A stretch of 64,000 nucleotides of DNA from Halarcobacter sp. (GTDB taxonomy: Bacteria > Campylobacterota > Campylobacteria > Campylobacterales > Arcobacteraceae): the NCBI RefSeq assembly GCF_963675975.1, contig NZ_OY780939.1, forward strand, positions 682,001-746,000, read 5' to 3'. Below are positions 27,977 to 37,133 of the stretch, in pieces. How positions within the stretch are numbered: the first letter of the stretch is position 1; each line of letters starts with the position of its first letter. Position numbers and translations under genes: made by a program. The notes beneath the pieces were generated by a model, which was not told where the DNA came from, ran no database searches, and was given only the letters and a program-made list of their open reading frames with translations.

Positions 27977-28825
27977 GTTTAGTATAGCAATAGCTATACC
28001 AAACAATATTAAATCTGTAGATAAAAATAATTTAAAAGTAAATAGTTCATCCAAAATTAAAACACTTAAAAAAATTGATAAGGGTGGAACTATTAGTTGA
28101 ACAATACCTGATGTAACCATGGTAATTTTAGGTAAAATATAATACCACATCAAATAACCTATGGAAGATGTGATTCCTCCTGAAAGAAATGCTAAAAAAA
28201 CTCCATAAAAATTAAAGTTTATATTATCAATAAATATAAGATAAAAAACAATACTAATAAATGTAGCTTTTAAAAAATTATCACTTGTATGTATTAGGGC
28301 AGTTTTTGTATTTTTTCCAAGTATTGTATAAAGTGCCCATGCTAAACCAGATATAATCATCAACATAGAGTGAAAAATTGAAATATTTAGTTTTTCATCT
28401 GGTAATAGTAAATAGATTAAACCTACAAAAGCAAAACAAAGTCCTAGAAGTTTTTGTTTTGTTATAGTTTCTTTTTTTATAAGGGCTACAAGCATAATAA
28501 GTAGTTGTACCACTGCAAAAAGTATTAATGTTCCTATTCCTGCATCTAAATTTATATATGCATATGAAAAAGTCATAGCATAAATAAATAAAAAACTAGA
28601 ACTAAACCAATTGTTTTTTAGTTTTAAATCTATAGTTTTATTTTTAAAAAAAAAGATGATAAATAAAGTTATAGTTCCAAATAATAATCTAAAAAATGTA
28701 AAGCTATAAGCATCTATATTGTTATCTAGTAAAGCAGCTCTAGCTAATAAAGAGCTTGTTGAAAAGAAAAAGAGTGTAAGAATTATTAAGAAAAAAAGCT
28801 TTATTGTTGAAAGCTTTTTTTCCAT
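27959..28825 (-). CDS. EamA-type (DMT) transporter
   Basis: A 288-residue membrane protein with ten hydrophobic helices in two EamA repeats (SSLLARAALLDNNIDAYSFT; later SGLAWALYTILGK and YLMWYYILPKI). Members export or take up metabolites such as amino acids or nucleotides; the substrate is unknown. It starts three bases downstream of the flavoprotein gene and is probably co-transcribed with it. Confidence 0.9.
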   Translation of the reverse strand: MEKKLSTIKLFFLIILTLFFFSTSSLLARAALLDNNIDAYSFTFFRLLFGTITLFIIFFFKNKTIDLKLKNNWFSSSFLFIYAMTFSYAYINLDAGIGTLILFAVVQLLIMLVALIKKETITKQKLLGLCFAFVGLIYLLLPDEKLNISIFHSMLMIISGLAWALYTILGKNTKTALIHTSDNFLKATFISIVFYLIFIDNINFNFYGVFLAFLSGGITSSIGYLMWYYILPKITMVTSGIVQLIVPPLSIFLSVLILDELFTFKLFLSTDLILFGIAIAILNSKRKR

Positions 28826-28828
28826 TAT

Positions 28829-29857
28829 TTATGCTTTGAATTGTGGGTTGTTTTCAAAAAATTCTTCAACTTTTTGAGTATGTGAATATATTTTCCCACT
28901 TTTTTGTAAATAAGAGTTTACAATATGATAACCATGATTAAGTGCCGCAGCAATAGAACCACCAGTATTAAAAGCAATATCTCCTGCTACGTGCATACTT
29001 GAAATATTTGTTTCATAATGTTCATTATATATAGGCTTACCTTTTTCGTCCACTTCTATTCCTACTTTTTTTAGAAAATCAATAGGAGCAGTTCCACCTA
29101 TTGCATAAACAATTCTATCATAAATAGTATAGTAGCCATCATTAAAATTTACTTTTACTTTACCATGTTCATTTTCTAAAGATAAAATATCTGTATCCAT
29201 TCTAAGTCTTAGTTTCTCTTGACCATTATATTGGTATAGAATATCTTCATTTTCTGGATTTAATCTTGTAAATTCATCTTTTCTATAAACTAAAGTTACT
29301 GTGTTTCCTTCATCTGCTAATTCATATGCATATTCAGCAGCACTATTTCCACCACCAACAACAAGTATTTTTTCACCCTCATTACATTTGTCTAAATTAA
29401 AATTTACAAACTCTTTTATAGATGGTGGGATTTTATATGCAGGTTTATTTGGCTTTCCCATTTTCCCAATAGTAATAACAACTGCTTTAGCTTTAAAACC
29501 TTTAGTTGCAGTGGTTACCATAAATAAACCATCTTCTTCACTTTTTATAATATTTTCAACTTCAGTATTGAAAGCAGTATCAATTTTCTCTTCATCTAAT
29601 AGTTTGTCAAAAAAATCAAGTGTAGTTTCTTTTGTCCCATCCATAAAAGGAATATTTCCTTCTATATTAATAGTTTGACCTTTCCAATCTTTATCAACAC
29701 GCTTATTATCTTTATAAAATTTTCTTATAGTACTTGAATGATTATCAGCTTTGTCAATTAGTAAGATATTTTCAATTCCATGTACGGCAGCCTCAACTGC
29801 TGTACCTATTCCCCCTGGTCCTCCACCAACTATTACTAAATCATAAACAGTTTGCAT
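28829..29857 (-). CDS. FAD/NAD(P)-dependent oxidoreductase of the thioredoxin-reductase-like group
   Basis: A 342-residue flavoprotein with an FAD-binding GGGPGGIGTAVEA near residue 12, a second nucleotide motif VVGGGNSAAEYAYEL and a C-terminal MHVAGDIAFNTGGSIAAALNHG. It lacks the CxxC redox pair of thioredoxin reductase, so it resembles YpdA- or ferredoxin-NADP-reductase-like members. The substrate is unknown. It is first in a two-gene unit with the EamA transporter and divergent from queF. Confidence 0.87.
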   Translation of the reverse strand: MQTVYDLVIVGGGPGGIGTAVEAAVHGIENILLIDKADNHSSTIRKFYKDNKRVDKDWKGQTINIEGNIPFMDGTKETTLDFFDKLLDEEKIDTAFNTEVENIIKSEEDGLFMVTTATKGFKAKAVVITIGKMGKPNKPAYKIPPSIKEFVNFNLDKCNEGEKILVVGGGNSAAEYAYELADEGNTVTLVYRKDEFTRLNPENEDILYQYNGQEKLRLRMDTDILSLENEHGKVKVNFNDGYYTIYDRIVYAIGGTAPIDFLKKVGIEVDEKGKPIYNEHYETNISSMHVAGDIAFNTGGSIAAALNHGYHIVNSYLQKSGKIYSHTQKVEEFFENNPQFKA

Positions 29858-29882
29858 GTAAAAACTCCCAATTAAAATTTTA

Positions 29883-29912
29883 TGAGTATACTATAAATAA
29901 TACTTATACTCA
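29883..29912. promoter_or_regulatory. Inverted repeat in the flavoprotein-queF divergent region
   Basis: TGAGTATA and TATACTCA lie as perfect inverted arms with a 14-base AT-rich spacer, 26 bases upstream of the flavoprotein start. A TATAAT at 29952-29957 could serve queF. The operator role is inferred. Confidence 0.35.
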
Positions 29913-30028
29913 AATAAGTTTTATAATAATACTTAATTGGTATAAAAATAGTATAATAAAATCTGTAAGTGAATTTTGGATAAAATAATATCTTTAATGA
30001 AAAAATAACACGATGAGGATTTACAATA

Positions 30029-30406
30029 ATGAAATATGGTGAAAAAGAGATTGTTGACTTTGATATTAACAATGAAGAAAATTTTTGGCCAAATACAAAT
30101 GAAAAAAACTATACTATCAATATAGAGCTTCCAGAATTTATGGCAAAATGTCCAAGAAGTGGATACCCTGATTTTGCAACTATTAAATTAGAATATGTTC
30201 CAGAAAAGCTTGTAATTGAGTTAAAAGCACTTAAAATATACATTAATACATTTATGTATAGAGAGGTTTCTCATGAAAATGTTGCAAATGAGATATTTGA
30301 TACTCTTTATGATAAATTAAAACCTAGATATATGAAAGTTATAGCTGACTTTAAACCACGTGGGAATGTGCATACTGTAATTGAAATAGATAGCGACAAA
30401 ATGTAA
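30029..30406 (+). CDS. queF: NADPH-dependent preQ0 reductase (QueF)
   Basis: Reduces 7-cyano-7-deazaguanine (preQ0) to preQ1 in queuosine tRNA synthesis. It is a 125-residue short-type QueF with the catalytic Cys41 in MAKCPRSGYPDFA, Asp48, and the substrate-binding block FMYREVSHENVANEI. GAGGAT precedes the ATG. I saw no preQ1 riboswitch in the leader. It is followed after nine bases by a DNA-binding protein gene. Confidence 0.95.
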   Translation: MKYGEKEIVDFDINNEENFWPNTNEKNYTINIELPEFMAKCPRSGYPDFATIKLEYVPEKLVIELKALKIYINTFMYREVSHENVANEIFDTLYDKLKPRYMKVIADFKPRGNVHTVIEIDSDKM

Positions 30407-30415
30407 GGATTTTCT

Positions 30416-31042
30416 TTGGAGAGATTGGTAACTACTGCACAAGCTGCTGAAATACTTGGATTATCTCTCCAAGGTGTACACTATAGAATAAGAAAAAAAC
30501 AACTAAAATCTTTAAAAAAATCTGGTAAAACCTACGTTTATATTAACGAGACTCAAGAACCTAAACCAAAAGAAGAACCAACTATTGAACTTAAAGAGTT
30601 TGTTCCTAATGAAACTATAAAAGAGATAGTTAAAGCAAAAGATGAACAAATTGATATTTTAAAAAAATCTATTAAATGGATGAAAAAACAATATGGTTCA
30701 GAGATAATTAGACTTGAAAAGAATCAAAAAAGAATTATAGGTGTATTTAATAGGGAAATAGAGCTACTACAAAGTGCTTTTAATGAAATGAGATCAATCT
30801 ATAAGCCCCAACTAGAATTTAATCAACAACAAGCCCAAAATGCTTACAAACAAAATATACAGAAAGATAGATTTATTACTTTACAAGATTTTTCAGTATT
30901 AATGAAAAAAAACAATAAAACATCAGAAGATATAAAAAATATTATATTAAAAGCTATTAAAGATAAAGATTATAGATTTATTTATAATAAAAAAGATAAA
31001 AAACTTTTGATTTTAAATGAAGATTTTTCTGATTTGATTTAA
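30416..31042 (+). CDS. Putative DNA-binding protein with N-terminal HTH and coiled coil
   Basis: A 208-residue protein starting at TTG, with AAGGA six to seven bases upstream. Residues 1-45 hold an excisionase/MerR-like winged HTH (TTAQAAEILGLSLQGVHYRI), followed by a long, charged helical segment (about 70-140) likely to be a coiled coil, and a basic C-terminal part. It is a chromosomal gene in operon with queF, not near an integrase, so a regulator or nucleoid-associated role is more likely than excision. No named family is recognised. Confidence 0.8.
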   Translation: MERLVTTAQAAEILGLSLQGVHYRIRKKQLKSLKKSGKTYVYINETQEPKPKEEPTIELKEFVPNETIKEIVKAKDEQIDILKKSIKWMKKQYGSEIIRLEKNQKRIIGVFNREIELLQSAFNEMRSIYKPQLEFNQQQAQNAYKQNIQKDRFITLQDFSVLMKKNNKTSEDIKNIILKAIKDKDYRFIYNKKDKKLLILNEDFSDLI

Positions 31043-31066
31043 AAAGGAAAAGTGCTAAAAGCACTC
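31040..31066 (-). terminator. Terminator of the SRP RNA
   Basis: On the minus strand AGTGC and GCACT pair around TTTTA and are followed by TTTTCCTTTTT. It overlaps the 3' end of the RNA stem. Confidence 0.75.
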
Positions 31067-31166
31067 TTCTCCAGGTACCCAAACACACCAAAGATAGAGG
31101 TGCCTTGCTATGTTCCCATCCTGGGGCGTTGTCTCTAAAAATGATTGTAAGGGGCTAAAGAAGAGC
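31064..31166 (-). ncRNA. ffs: Signal recognition particle RNA (4.5S-type)
   Basis: On the minus strand the RNA has the SRP helix 8 core: CCAGG, then an ATG stem, the GGAA tetraloop, CAT, and AGCAAGG, which is the part Ffh binds. Its ends close perfectly: CTCTTCTTTAG at 31165-31155 pairs over eleven positions, with two G-U pairs, with CTGGAGAAGAG at 31074-31064. The length of about 103 bases suits the short bacterial form, and a terminator follows. The exact 5' end is uncertain by a few bases. It lies antisense in the gap between the HTH gene and the YqaA-like gene. Confidence 0.88.
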
Positions 31167-31276
31167 ATAAAAAGTACCTAAATACTCTTTGTGCTACTCT
31201 TTAAAAGGTTGTAATTTTATCTTAAAGAAACTTAAAGTTTTTATAAATAGAATAGCTAATTAAAAAAAGGTAATAA

Positions 31277-31690
31277 ATGGTCTATTTAACTCTGTTTTTT
31301 TCAGCTTTTCTTTCAGCCACATTTTTCCCTTTTGGAAGTGAAGCCGTACTTATTTATGATATTTTACAAGGCTACAATATTTATTATCTTCTTTTATTTG
31401 CAACCATAGGAAATACCTTAGGTTCAATTGTAAACTATGTTTTAGGATACAAGGGAGAAGAGTTTTTAGAAAGAAAAAACTTGCTTAAAAGGGAAAAGAT
31501 AGATAAGTATATAAAGTTTTTCTCAAAATATGGGGGAGTTACACTTCTTTTAGCTTGGGCCCCAATTATTGGAGACCCACTTACTTTTATTGCTGGGATT
31601 TTAAAATACGATTTTAAAAAGTTTTTGATTTTGGTTGCTATTTCTAAGTTTTCTAGATACTTATTTTTAGCACTAATCACTTTATATTAA
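31277..31690 (+). CDS. YqaA/DedA-family membrane protein
   Basis: A 137-residue membrane protein with about four helices and the SNARE-associated/VTT signature of the YqaA family: SATFFPFGSEAVLIYDIL, GNTLGSIVNYVLGY and WAPIIGDPLTFIAG. The role is unknown, perhaps in membrane lipid handling as for other DedA relatives. It overlaps the convergent ureG gene by nine bases. Confidence 0.88.
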   Translation: MVYLTLFFSAFLSATFFPFGSEAVLIYDILQGYNIYYLLLFATIGNTLGSIVNYVLGYKGEEFLERKNLLKREKIDKYIKFFSKYGGVTLLLAWAPIIGDPLTFIAGILKYDFKKFLILVAISKFSRYLFLALITLY

Positions 31691-32269
31691 AGCTTTAATC
31701 CACTCTTTTAGCTTATCAAAACTATTATCATCTTTGTTTGTTAGAAATATACTTGGTTTGTTTTTTCTACTGTTTTTTACATCCTCTTGATAGCTTTCTA
31801 AATCAACGTTTACAAAAGGACAAAGGTCAGTTTTGTTTACTACTAAAAGGTCAGAAAAAAGTAGTCCTGCACCTTTTTTTCTAGGAATATCTGCACCTTG
31901 AGCAACATCAATAACATAAAGATAATAATCAATTAGTTCATAAGAGAATGTAGCACTTAGATTGTCTCCACCACTTTCTACAAAGATAATATCTGGATTG
32001 AACTTTTCTTCAAGCTCTTCTACTGCTTTTTGATTCATCGAAATATCATCTCTAATTGCTGTGTGTGGGCAACCACCAGTTTCTACACCTATGATTTGCT
32101 CACTATTGATATCAAGTTTCTCTTTTAAGTAGTTTGCATCTTCTGTTGTATAGATATCGTTTGTAACAATACCAAGAGAGTATTCATCTTTTAAAATATT
32201 TGTTAGTTTTTCAATAATAGATGTTTTACCACTTCCAACTGGTCCTGCTATTCCTATTTTTATACTCAT
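31682..32269 (-). CDS. ureG: Urease accessory GTPase UreG
   Basis: A 195-residue GTPase that drives nickel insertion into urease together with UreE, UreF and UreD. The P-loop GPVGSGKT is at residues 9-16, the nickel-binding Cys-Pro-His motif is in GGCPHTAIRDD, and NKTD is present. It is the last gene of the ureAB-C-E-F-G unit and follows ureF after 15 bases. Confidence 0.97.
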   Translation of the reverse strand: MSIKIGIAGPVGSGKTSIIEKLTNILKDEYSLGIVTNDIYTTEDANYLKEKLDINSEQIIGVETGGCPHTAIRDDISMNQKAVEELEEKFNPDIIFVESGGDNLSATFSYELIDYYLYVIDVAQGADIPRKKGAGLLFSDLLVVNKTDLCPFVNVDLESYQEDVKNSRKNKPSIFLTNKDDNSFDKLKEWIKALI

Positions 32270-32284
32270 ATTTTATAATCCTTT

Positions 32285-32974
32285 TTATGTTGTAAACATT
32301 TTTGGTTCTAGATTAAGATGGCTGAAAATAACCTCTTCAAATAGAGGGTTGAAGTTACTTACTTTTCTAGAACTTTGTTGTATCTTTTCTTCTAAAATCT
32401 CATCAAAACTAAAAAGTATTTGTTGTATCTCACTTGGTTTTATTCTTGAGATTTTTAAACTTGCACTTGCTATATTTATTAAACTTTTTTTCGCCCAAAG
32501 AAGTAAAAATATATCTTCATCAAGTCCTAATTCATAAGCATAAGAGCTTAAAATAAATAGTTCATTTCCGTAAGATTCTTTATTTTTTACTTTTTCAAAG
32601 TAGCTTTTTACTATAGAGGTTTTTATATCAAAATCTATATGTTTTAGGTAGTTTTCACCTAAATCTTTAGAAGCTTTTGCCCACTCGTAACTTAGCATTG
32701 AAGCAAACTTTTTATCCTCTTTTAGAAGATGGTTTAGTTTTTCCTCTTTAAGTAGAGTAAATACCTTTTTTACTATAGTAAACTCCATCTTTTGGTATTG
32801 GTCCTCAATTATATTTTCAAGGAAGTTTTTTAGGCTTTCTTTGTCATTTACAAAACCTAAAACAATATGTGGTTCTAGCCCAAAAGAGTGTACAAAAGCT
32901 CCTGATGGAAAAACTCCATCAAGAAGTTGTATAAACCTACTTAAGGCTTTAGTGGGAGTGATGTGCATTTCCAT
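32285..32974 (-). CDS. ureF: Urease accessory protein UreF
   Basis: A 229-residue all-helical scaffold that binds UreD and the UreG dimer for nickel loading. Family motifs are LLDGVFPSGAFVHSFGLE at the N-terminus and SIVKSYFEKVKN later. Its start overlaps ureE by 26 bases; a second ATG two codons downstream is an equally possible start because neither has a strong ribosome-binding site. Expression is therefore probably coupled to ureE. Confidence 0.93.
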   Translation of the reverse strand: MEMHITPTKALSRFIQLLDGVFPSGAFVHSFGLEPHIVLGFVNDKESLKNFLENIIEDQYQKMEFTIVKKVFTLLKEEKLNHLLKEDKKFASMLSYEWAKASKDLGENYLKHIDFDIKTSIVKSYFEKVKNKESYGNELFILSSYAYELGLDEDIFLLLWAKKSLINIASASLKISRIKPSEIQQILFSFDEILEEKIQQSSRKVSNFNPLFEEVIFSHLNLEPKMFTT

Positions 32975-33383
32975 TTGGTTTGAAAATACCTCTGCTTTTT
33001 TGAACTTCTACTTTATCAATAGACTCACAAGCTTTTATAATATCAGCTGTTGAGATATCTTCTAAAATAGTTATTTTGTAATCTTCTATACAAATAGGTT
33101 GGTGTCTATTTCCTATTTCATAAGCAATTTTAGCAAATGTGATATGGTCACTAAAAGTTAGTGTATAGATTTCATCCTCAGATTTAGAAACTTTGATTTT
33201 ATATCCATCTTCACAAACTAGAATATCATTTTCATGAAGGTGAGTGTATTTTGCTTTTACAATAAACTCTCTACCCTCTTTTGATATTGCACATAAGTTT
33301 GGTTTTTGCATATCAAACCAGTCTAAAAGTACACTATCATTTGCCTCTTCATCTCTTCTAATTTCAGTTACTTTACAAATCAT
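32949..33383 (-). CDS. ureE: Urease accessory nickel chaperone UreE
   Basis: A 144-residue nickel metallochaperone. The conserved central GNRHQPICIED with its His ligand is present, and the C-terminus ends in the His-containing GNAHHSH. It sits between ureC and ureF with overlaps or short gaps on the same strand. Length is typical. Confidence 0.95.
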   Translation of the reverse strand: MICKVTEIRRDEEANDSVLLDWFDMQKPNLCAISKEGREFIVKAKYTHLHENDILVCEDGYKIKVSKSEDEIYTLTFSDHITFAKIAYEIGNRHQPICIEDYKITILEDISTADIIKACESIDKVEVQKSRGIFKPNGNAHHSH

Positions 33384-33395
33384 TTTAATAAACTC

Positions 33396-35099
33396 CTAGA
33401 ATAAGAAATATTTCTTAGCCATTGGTAACTCTTCTTGGAAAGATGATTCTATAATCTCACCATTAACTTTTACATCATAAGTTTCTGGATCAACTTCAAT
33501 ATCTCCAATAAAGTCATTTAGCTTCATATCTTTTTTACCAATATTTCTAGTGTTTTTAACTGGCAACATCACTTTTTTAGTATCAAGATGCTCTTCTAAA
33601 CCTTTATCTAAAGCTAAGTGAGATACAAAAATTGCACTTGTATTAGCTGCTGCTTTACCTAAGCTTCCAAACATTGGTCTATACATATTTGGTTCTGGTG
33701 TTGGAATAGATGCATTACTATCACCCATCATTGCTAAAGCTATAAATCCACCTTTTATGATAATCTCTGGTTTAACACCAAAAAATGCCGGAGTCCAAAG
33801 TACTAAGTCAGCCATTTTACCAACTTCTACACTTCCTACATGCTCATCAATACCACAAGCAATAGCAGGGTTTATAGTGTATTTTGCAACAAATCTTTTG
33901 ATTCTTTCGTTATCACTTAGTTCATCATCACCTTCAAGTGCACCTCTTTGTTTTTTCATAGAGTCTGCTACTTGCCAAGTTCTTGTTACTACTTCACCTA
34001 CTCTTCCCATAGCTTGTGAATCTGAACTTGTAATTGAGATTGCTCCAATATCGTGTAGTACATCTTCAGCTGCAATAGTTTTACCTCTGATTCTAGATTC
34101 TGCAAAACTTACATCTTCTGGAATCTTTGAACTTAAGTGGTGACAAACCATAAGCATATCAAGGTGTTCTTCTATTGTGTTTCTTGTATATGGTAAAGTT
34201 GGGTTTGTACTTGATGGTAAGATATTAGCAAGTCCTGCAACTTTCATAATATCAGGTGCGTGACCACCTCCAGCTCCTTCAGAGTGGAATGTATGGATAG
34301 TTCTTCCACCAAAAGCATTTACAGTGTTATCTACAAAACCTGATTCATTTAAAGTATCTGTGTGAATTGCAACTTGAACATCAAAATCATCTGCAACTTT
34401 TAAACAAGTATCAATAGCATTTGGAGTTGTTCCCCAGTCTTCGTGAAGTTTTAATCCCATAGCCCCAGCTTCAATTTGCACTTTTAGAGCTTCATAATTT
34501 GAGCTGTTTCCTTTACCCATAAAACCAAAGTTTAATGGTAAGTCATCAACTGCTTCAATCATTTTGTGGATGTTAAATTCACCTGGAGTACAAGTTGTAG
34601 CATTTGTTCCTGTATTAGGCCCTGTACCACCTCCAATCATAGTTGTAACACCACTTGCTAGTGCTTCATCTATTTGACCTGGGCTTATAAAGTGAATATG
34701 TGAGTCAATTCCACCAGCAGTGATGATTTTACCCTCTGCTGAAAGAATCTCAGTGTTTGCACCAATCTCTAAACCTTCAGTTATCCCATCGCAGTTGTAT
34801 GGATTTCCAGATTTTCCAATAGCAGAAATCTTTCCATCTTTGATGCCAATATCAGCTTTGTAAATACCAGTATAATCAATAATTACAGCATTTGTGATGA
34901 TAACATCAGCAGTTTCAACTGCTAGTGGAGATTGGCTCATCCCATCTCTAATAGTTTTACCACCACCAAATTTTGATTCTTCACCATAAGTTGTATAATC
35001 TTTTTCAATCTTTGCTACTAAAGAAGTATCAGCTAATCTAAATCTATCACCAGTTGTTGGTCCATACATTGATGCATATTTTGCTTTAGAAATTTTCAT
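33396..35099 (-). CDS. ureC: Urease subunit alpha
   Basis: The catalytic 567-residue subunit of urease; hydrolyses urea to ammonia and carbamate at a dinickel centre. Metal ligands His134/His136 (DSHIHF), the carbamylated Lys217 (GLKLHEDWG), and the flap and catalytic histidine region MVCHHLS are all present. It corresponds to UreB in Helicobacter naming. Its start overlaps the ureAB stop by four bases. Confidence 0.98.
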   Translation of the reverse strand: MKISKAKYASMYGPTTGDRFRLADTSLVAKIEKDYTTYGEESKFGGGKTIRDGMSQSPLAVETADVIITNAVIIDYTGIYKADIGIKDGKISAIGKSGNPYNCDGITEGLEIGANTEILSAEGKIITAGGIDSHIHFISPGQIDEALASGVTTMIGGGTGPNTGTNATTCTPGEFNIHKMIEAVDDLPLNFGFMGKGNSSNYEALKVQIEAGAMGLKLHEDWGTTPNAIDTCLKVADDFDVQVAIHTDTLNESGFVDNTVNAFGGRTIHTFHSEGAGGGHAPDIMKVAGLANILPSSTNPTLPYTRNTIEEHLDMLMVCHHLSSKIPEDVSFAESRIRGKTIAAEDVLHDIGAISITSSDSQAMGRVGEVVTRTWQVADSMKKQRGALEGDDELSDNERIKRFVAKYTINPAIACGIDEHVGSVEVGKMADLVLWTPAFFGVKPEIIIKGGFIALAMMGDSNASIPTPEPNMYRPMFGSLGKAAANTSAIFVSHLALDKGLEEHLDTKKVMLPVKNTRNIGKKDMKLNDFIGDIEVDPETYDVKVNGEIIESSFQEELPMAKKYFLF

Positions 35100-35779
35100 A
35101 CTCTACTCCCTATAAAATCTGCTAAGTTTTTCATAGCTTTTTCTTTAGTTTCCTTTTCATCTAGGTAACCATTTGTCAGCCCATTAAATCCTGCAATATA
35201 TCTTTTACCTTTATATGGAACTACTTCAATCTCTTTTTTAGACCCTGGCTCAAATCTAACAGAAGTACCACTTGGGATATTTAGTCTTTGACCATAAGCT
35301 TTTTCTCTATCAAACTCTAAAAAAGCATTTGTTTCAAAGAAGTGGTAGTGTGAACCAACTTGAATTGGTCTATCTCCCACATTTTCTACTTCTATTGTAG
35401 TTACAGGTGCATTTTCATTTAGTTCAATCTCACCCTCATCTATGAAGTATTCCCCTGGAGTTACATCTGTTTTTGTTTCAGGAATTGGATTATGAACAGT
35501 TACTAGTTTTGTTCCATCATCAAAAGTAGCTTCTGTTTGAACCATATGCATCATAGATGCAACACCTGGCATAACATCTTCTGCTTTTAAAACTTTTGTT
35601 GCATCAACCATAAGTTGTGCAACACTTTTACCATCTCTAGCCCCTTCAAGTATAAAAGAACTGATAATAGCAGAAGCTTCGGGAAAGTTAAGTTTAAGTC
35701 CTCTTTCTTTTCTTTCCCAAGCTAGCTTAGAAGCTGTATAAATAAGCAGTTTTTCCTGCTCACGGTTTGTTAAAAACAT
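35096..35779 (-). CDS. ureAB: Urease subunit gamma-beta fusion
   Basis: A 227-residue fusion of the small urease subunits: gamma (about residues 1-100, with [15 protein letters not shown]) and beta (about 105-227, with [16 protein letters not shown] and [11 protein letters not shown]). The same fusion is called UreA in Helicobacter. GGGAGG stands seven bases before the ATG. The upstream gap contains an AT-rich TATAAG-like region, so this is the likely start of the ure transcript. Confidence 0.96.
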   Translation of the reverse strand: MFLTNREQEKLLIYTASKLAWERKERGLKLNFPEASAIISSFILEGARDGKSVAQLMVDATKVLKAEDVMPGVASMMHMVQTEATFDDGTKLVTVHNPIPETKTDVTPGEYFIDEGEIELNENAPVTTIEVENVGDRPIQVGSHYHFFETNAFLEFDREKAYGQRLNIPSGTSVRFEPGSKKEIEVVPYKGKRYIAGFNGLTNGYLDEKETKEKAMKNLADFIGSRV

Positions 35780-35865
35780 CAGATGCCTCCCTTTATTTTT
35801 CTTTCTTATATTATCTAAAATTAAAAGCTTATTATTTTTCCAGCTGTATACTTAATATTCACTAA

Positions 35866-36519
35866 TTATATAATACTTTCTTTATATTCTCTTCTATATC
35901 TATGTAAAAGTGGTTCTGTGTAACCTGCTGGTTGCTCTTTACCTTCAAATATTAAAGCATAAGCTGCTTTAAATGCATATCCATCATAAGTTGGTGCCAT
36001 ATTTATATAACTTGCATCTTTTTTATTTTGTTTATCAACAACTTTTGCCATCTGTTTTAAAGACTCTAAAACTTCCTCTTTTGTACAAACTCCATGCTCA
36101 ATCCAGTTTGCAAGATGTTGAGAAGAGATTCTAAGTGTTGCTCTATCTTCCATAAGTGCCACATTGTTTATGTCTGGAACTTTAGAACACCCAATACCTG
36201 CATCAATCCATCTAACAACATATCCTAAGATACTTTGGCAGTTGTTATCTACTTCATTTTTGATAGTCTCTTCTGATAAATCTTCTTTTAGTAATGGAAT
36301 AGTTAAAAGTTCATCAATACTTGCTCTTCTTTTCCCTTTTAACTCATTTTGGATACTTAATACATCAACTTTATGATAATGCATCGAGTGTAAAGTTGCA
36401 GCTGTAGGAGATGGTACCCAAGCAGTATTTGCTCCAGATTTAGGATGAGATATTTTTTCAACCATCATTTTTGCCATCTCATCTGGCATTGCCCACATAC
36501 CTTTTCCAATTTGAGAGAA
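35866..36519 (-). pseudogene. glcB: Malate synthase G, C-terminal remnant
   Basis: The C-terminal ~215 residues of malate synthase G (condenses glyoxylate and acetyl-CoA to malate). They contain [47 protein letters not shown] and [13 protein letters not shown]. The normal protein is about 720 residues, so the N-terminal two thirds, with most of the active-site barrel, are gone. Homology runs up to GFSQIGKG at about 36519, where the sequence passes directly into a divergent ABC ATPase remnant; an in-frame stop lies just beyond. It cannot be active. Confidence 0.88.
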
Positions 36520-36959
36520 ACCTTGAATGTGATGTTATCTCCAAGATTAATACTTGGAAAAAGTAAAGAAGAAGCAAAAGAACTAGCAATGCAATGTCTA
36601 AAAAAAGTTGGAATGGATCAATTTTTTGACCAATATCCAGAAAGTTTATCAGGTGGACAAAAACAAAGAGTTGCTATTGCAAGATCTTTAGCAATGTCTC
36701 CAAAAGTATTACTTTGTGATGAGATTACATCTGCTCTTGACCCTGAATTGGTTGGGGAAGTTTTAAAGGTTTTAGAATCCTTAGCTAAAGAGGGAATTAC
36801 TTTGATATTAGTTACTCATGAGATGAACTTTGCAAGAGACATTGGAGATAGAGTTATTTTTATGCATAATGGTAAAATTTGGGAAACAGGTGAAAGTGAA
36901 GAGGTTTTTGCCAATCCTCAACAGATGAATTAAAAAACTTTTTATCTTCAGTATTATAA
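36520..36959 (+). pseudogene. Polar amino acid ABC transporter ATPase (GlnQ-type), remnant
   Basis: The C-terminal part of a GlnQ/HisP-type ATPase from [20 protein letters not shown] through the signature LSGGQKQRVAIARSLA, Walker B VLLCDEIT and the switch LVTHEMNFARD. The N-terminal part with Walker A is missing, cut at the junction with the malate synthase remnant. A one-base deletion near 36920 ends the frame early (ANPQQMN-stop); restoring an A gives the family C-terminus TDELKNFLSSVL ending at 36959. It is doubly inactivated. Confidence 0.88.
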
Positions 36960-36982
36960 TAGCCATTTTATATGGCTATTAT
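36956..36982 (+). terminator. Hairpin after the ABC ATPase remnant
   Basis: ATAATAGCCAT and ATGGCTATTAT form a perfect eleven-base-pair stem around TTTAT, beginning at the original stop codon. No clear T-run follows, so termination is probable but not certain. Confidence 0.5.
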
Positions 36983-37133
36983 CTCCACAAATCATTTATA
37001 TACATTATTTATACAGTTTTTATCTCTTCACCTAAGTAACCATTTAGTTGTAAAGATATACAATATTTCATAACTTTCTTAAAAAATCTTTTTAAGTTTA
37101 AAATAAATAACAAATCATTCTAAGGAATTAAAT

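Noticed and set aside
29900-30028. preQ1 riboswitch before queF
   Set aside because: The leader is AT-rich with an inverted repeat but has no preQ1 aptamer-like hairpin plus A-rich tail near the start codon.
31051-31065. Terminator of the queF-HTH operon
   Set aside because: On the plus strand the hairpin is followed by CTTCTCCAGG, not a T-run. The T-run is on the minus strand and belongs to the SRP RNA.
36445-36519. Start of the ABC ATPase frame upstream of the junction
   Set aside because: Residues read before TLNVMLSPR are the antisense of malate synthase ([17 protein letters not shown]) and not part of any ATPase.
36480-36560. Insertion sequence at the malate synthase/ATPase junction
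   Set aside because: No terminal inverted repeats, target duplication or transposase fragment were seen; a direct deletion is simpler.
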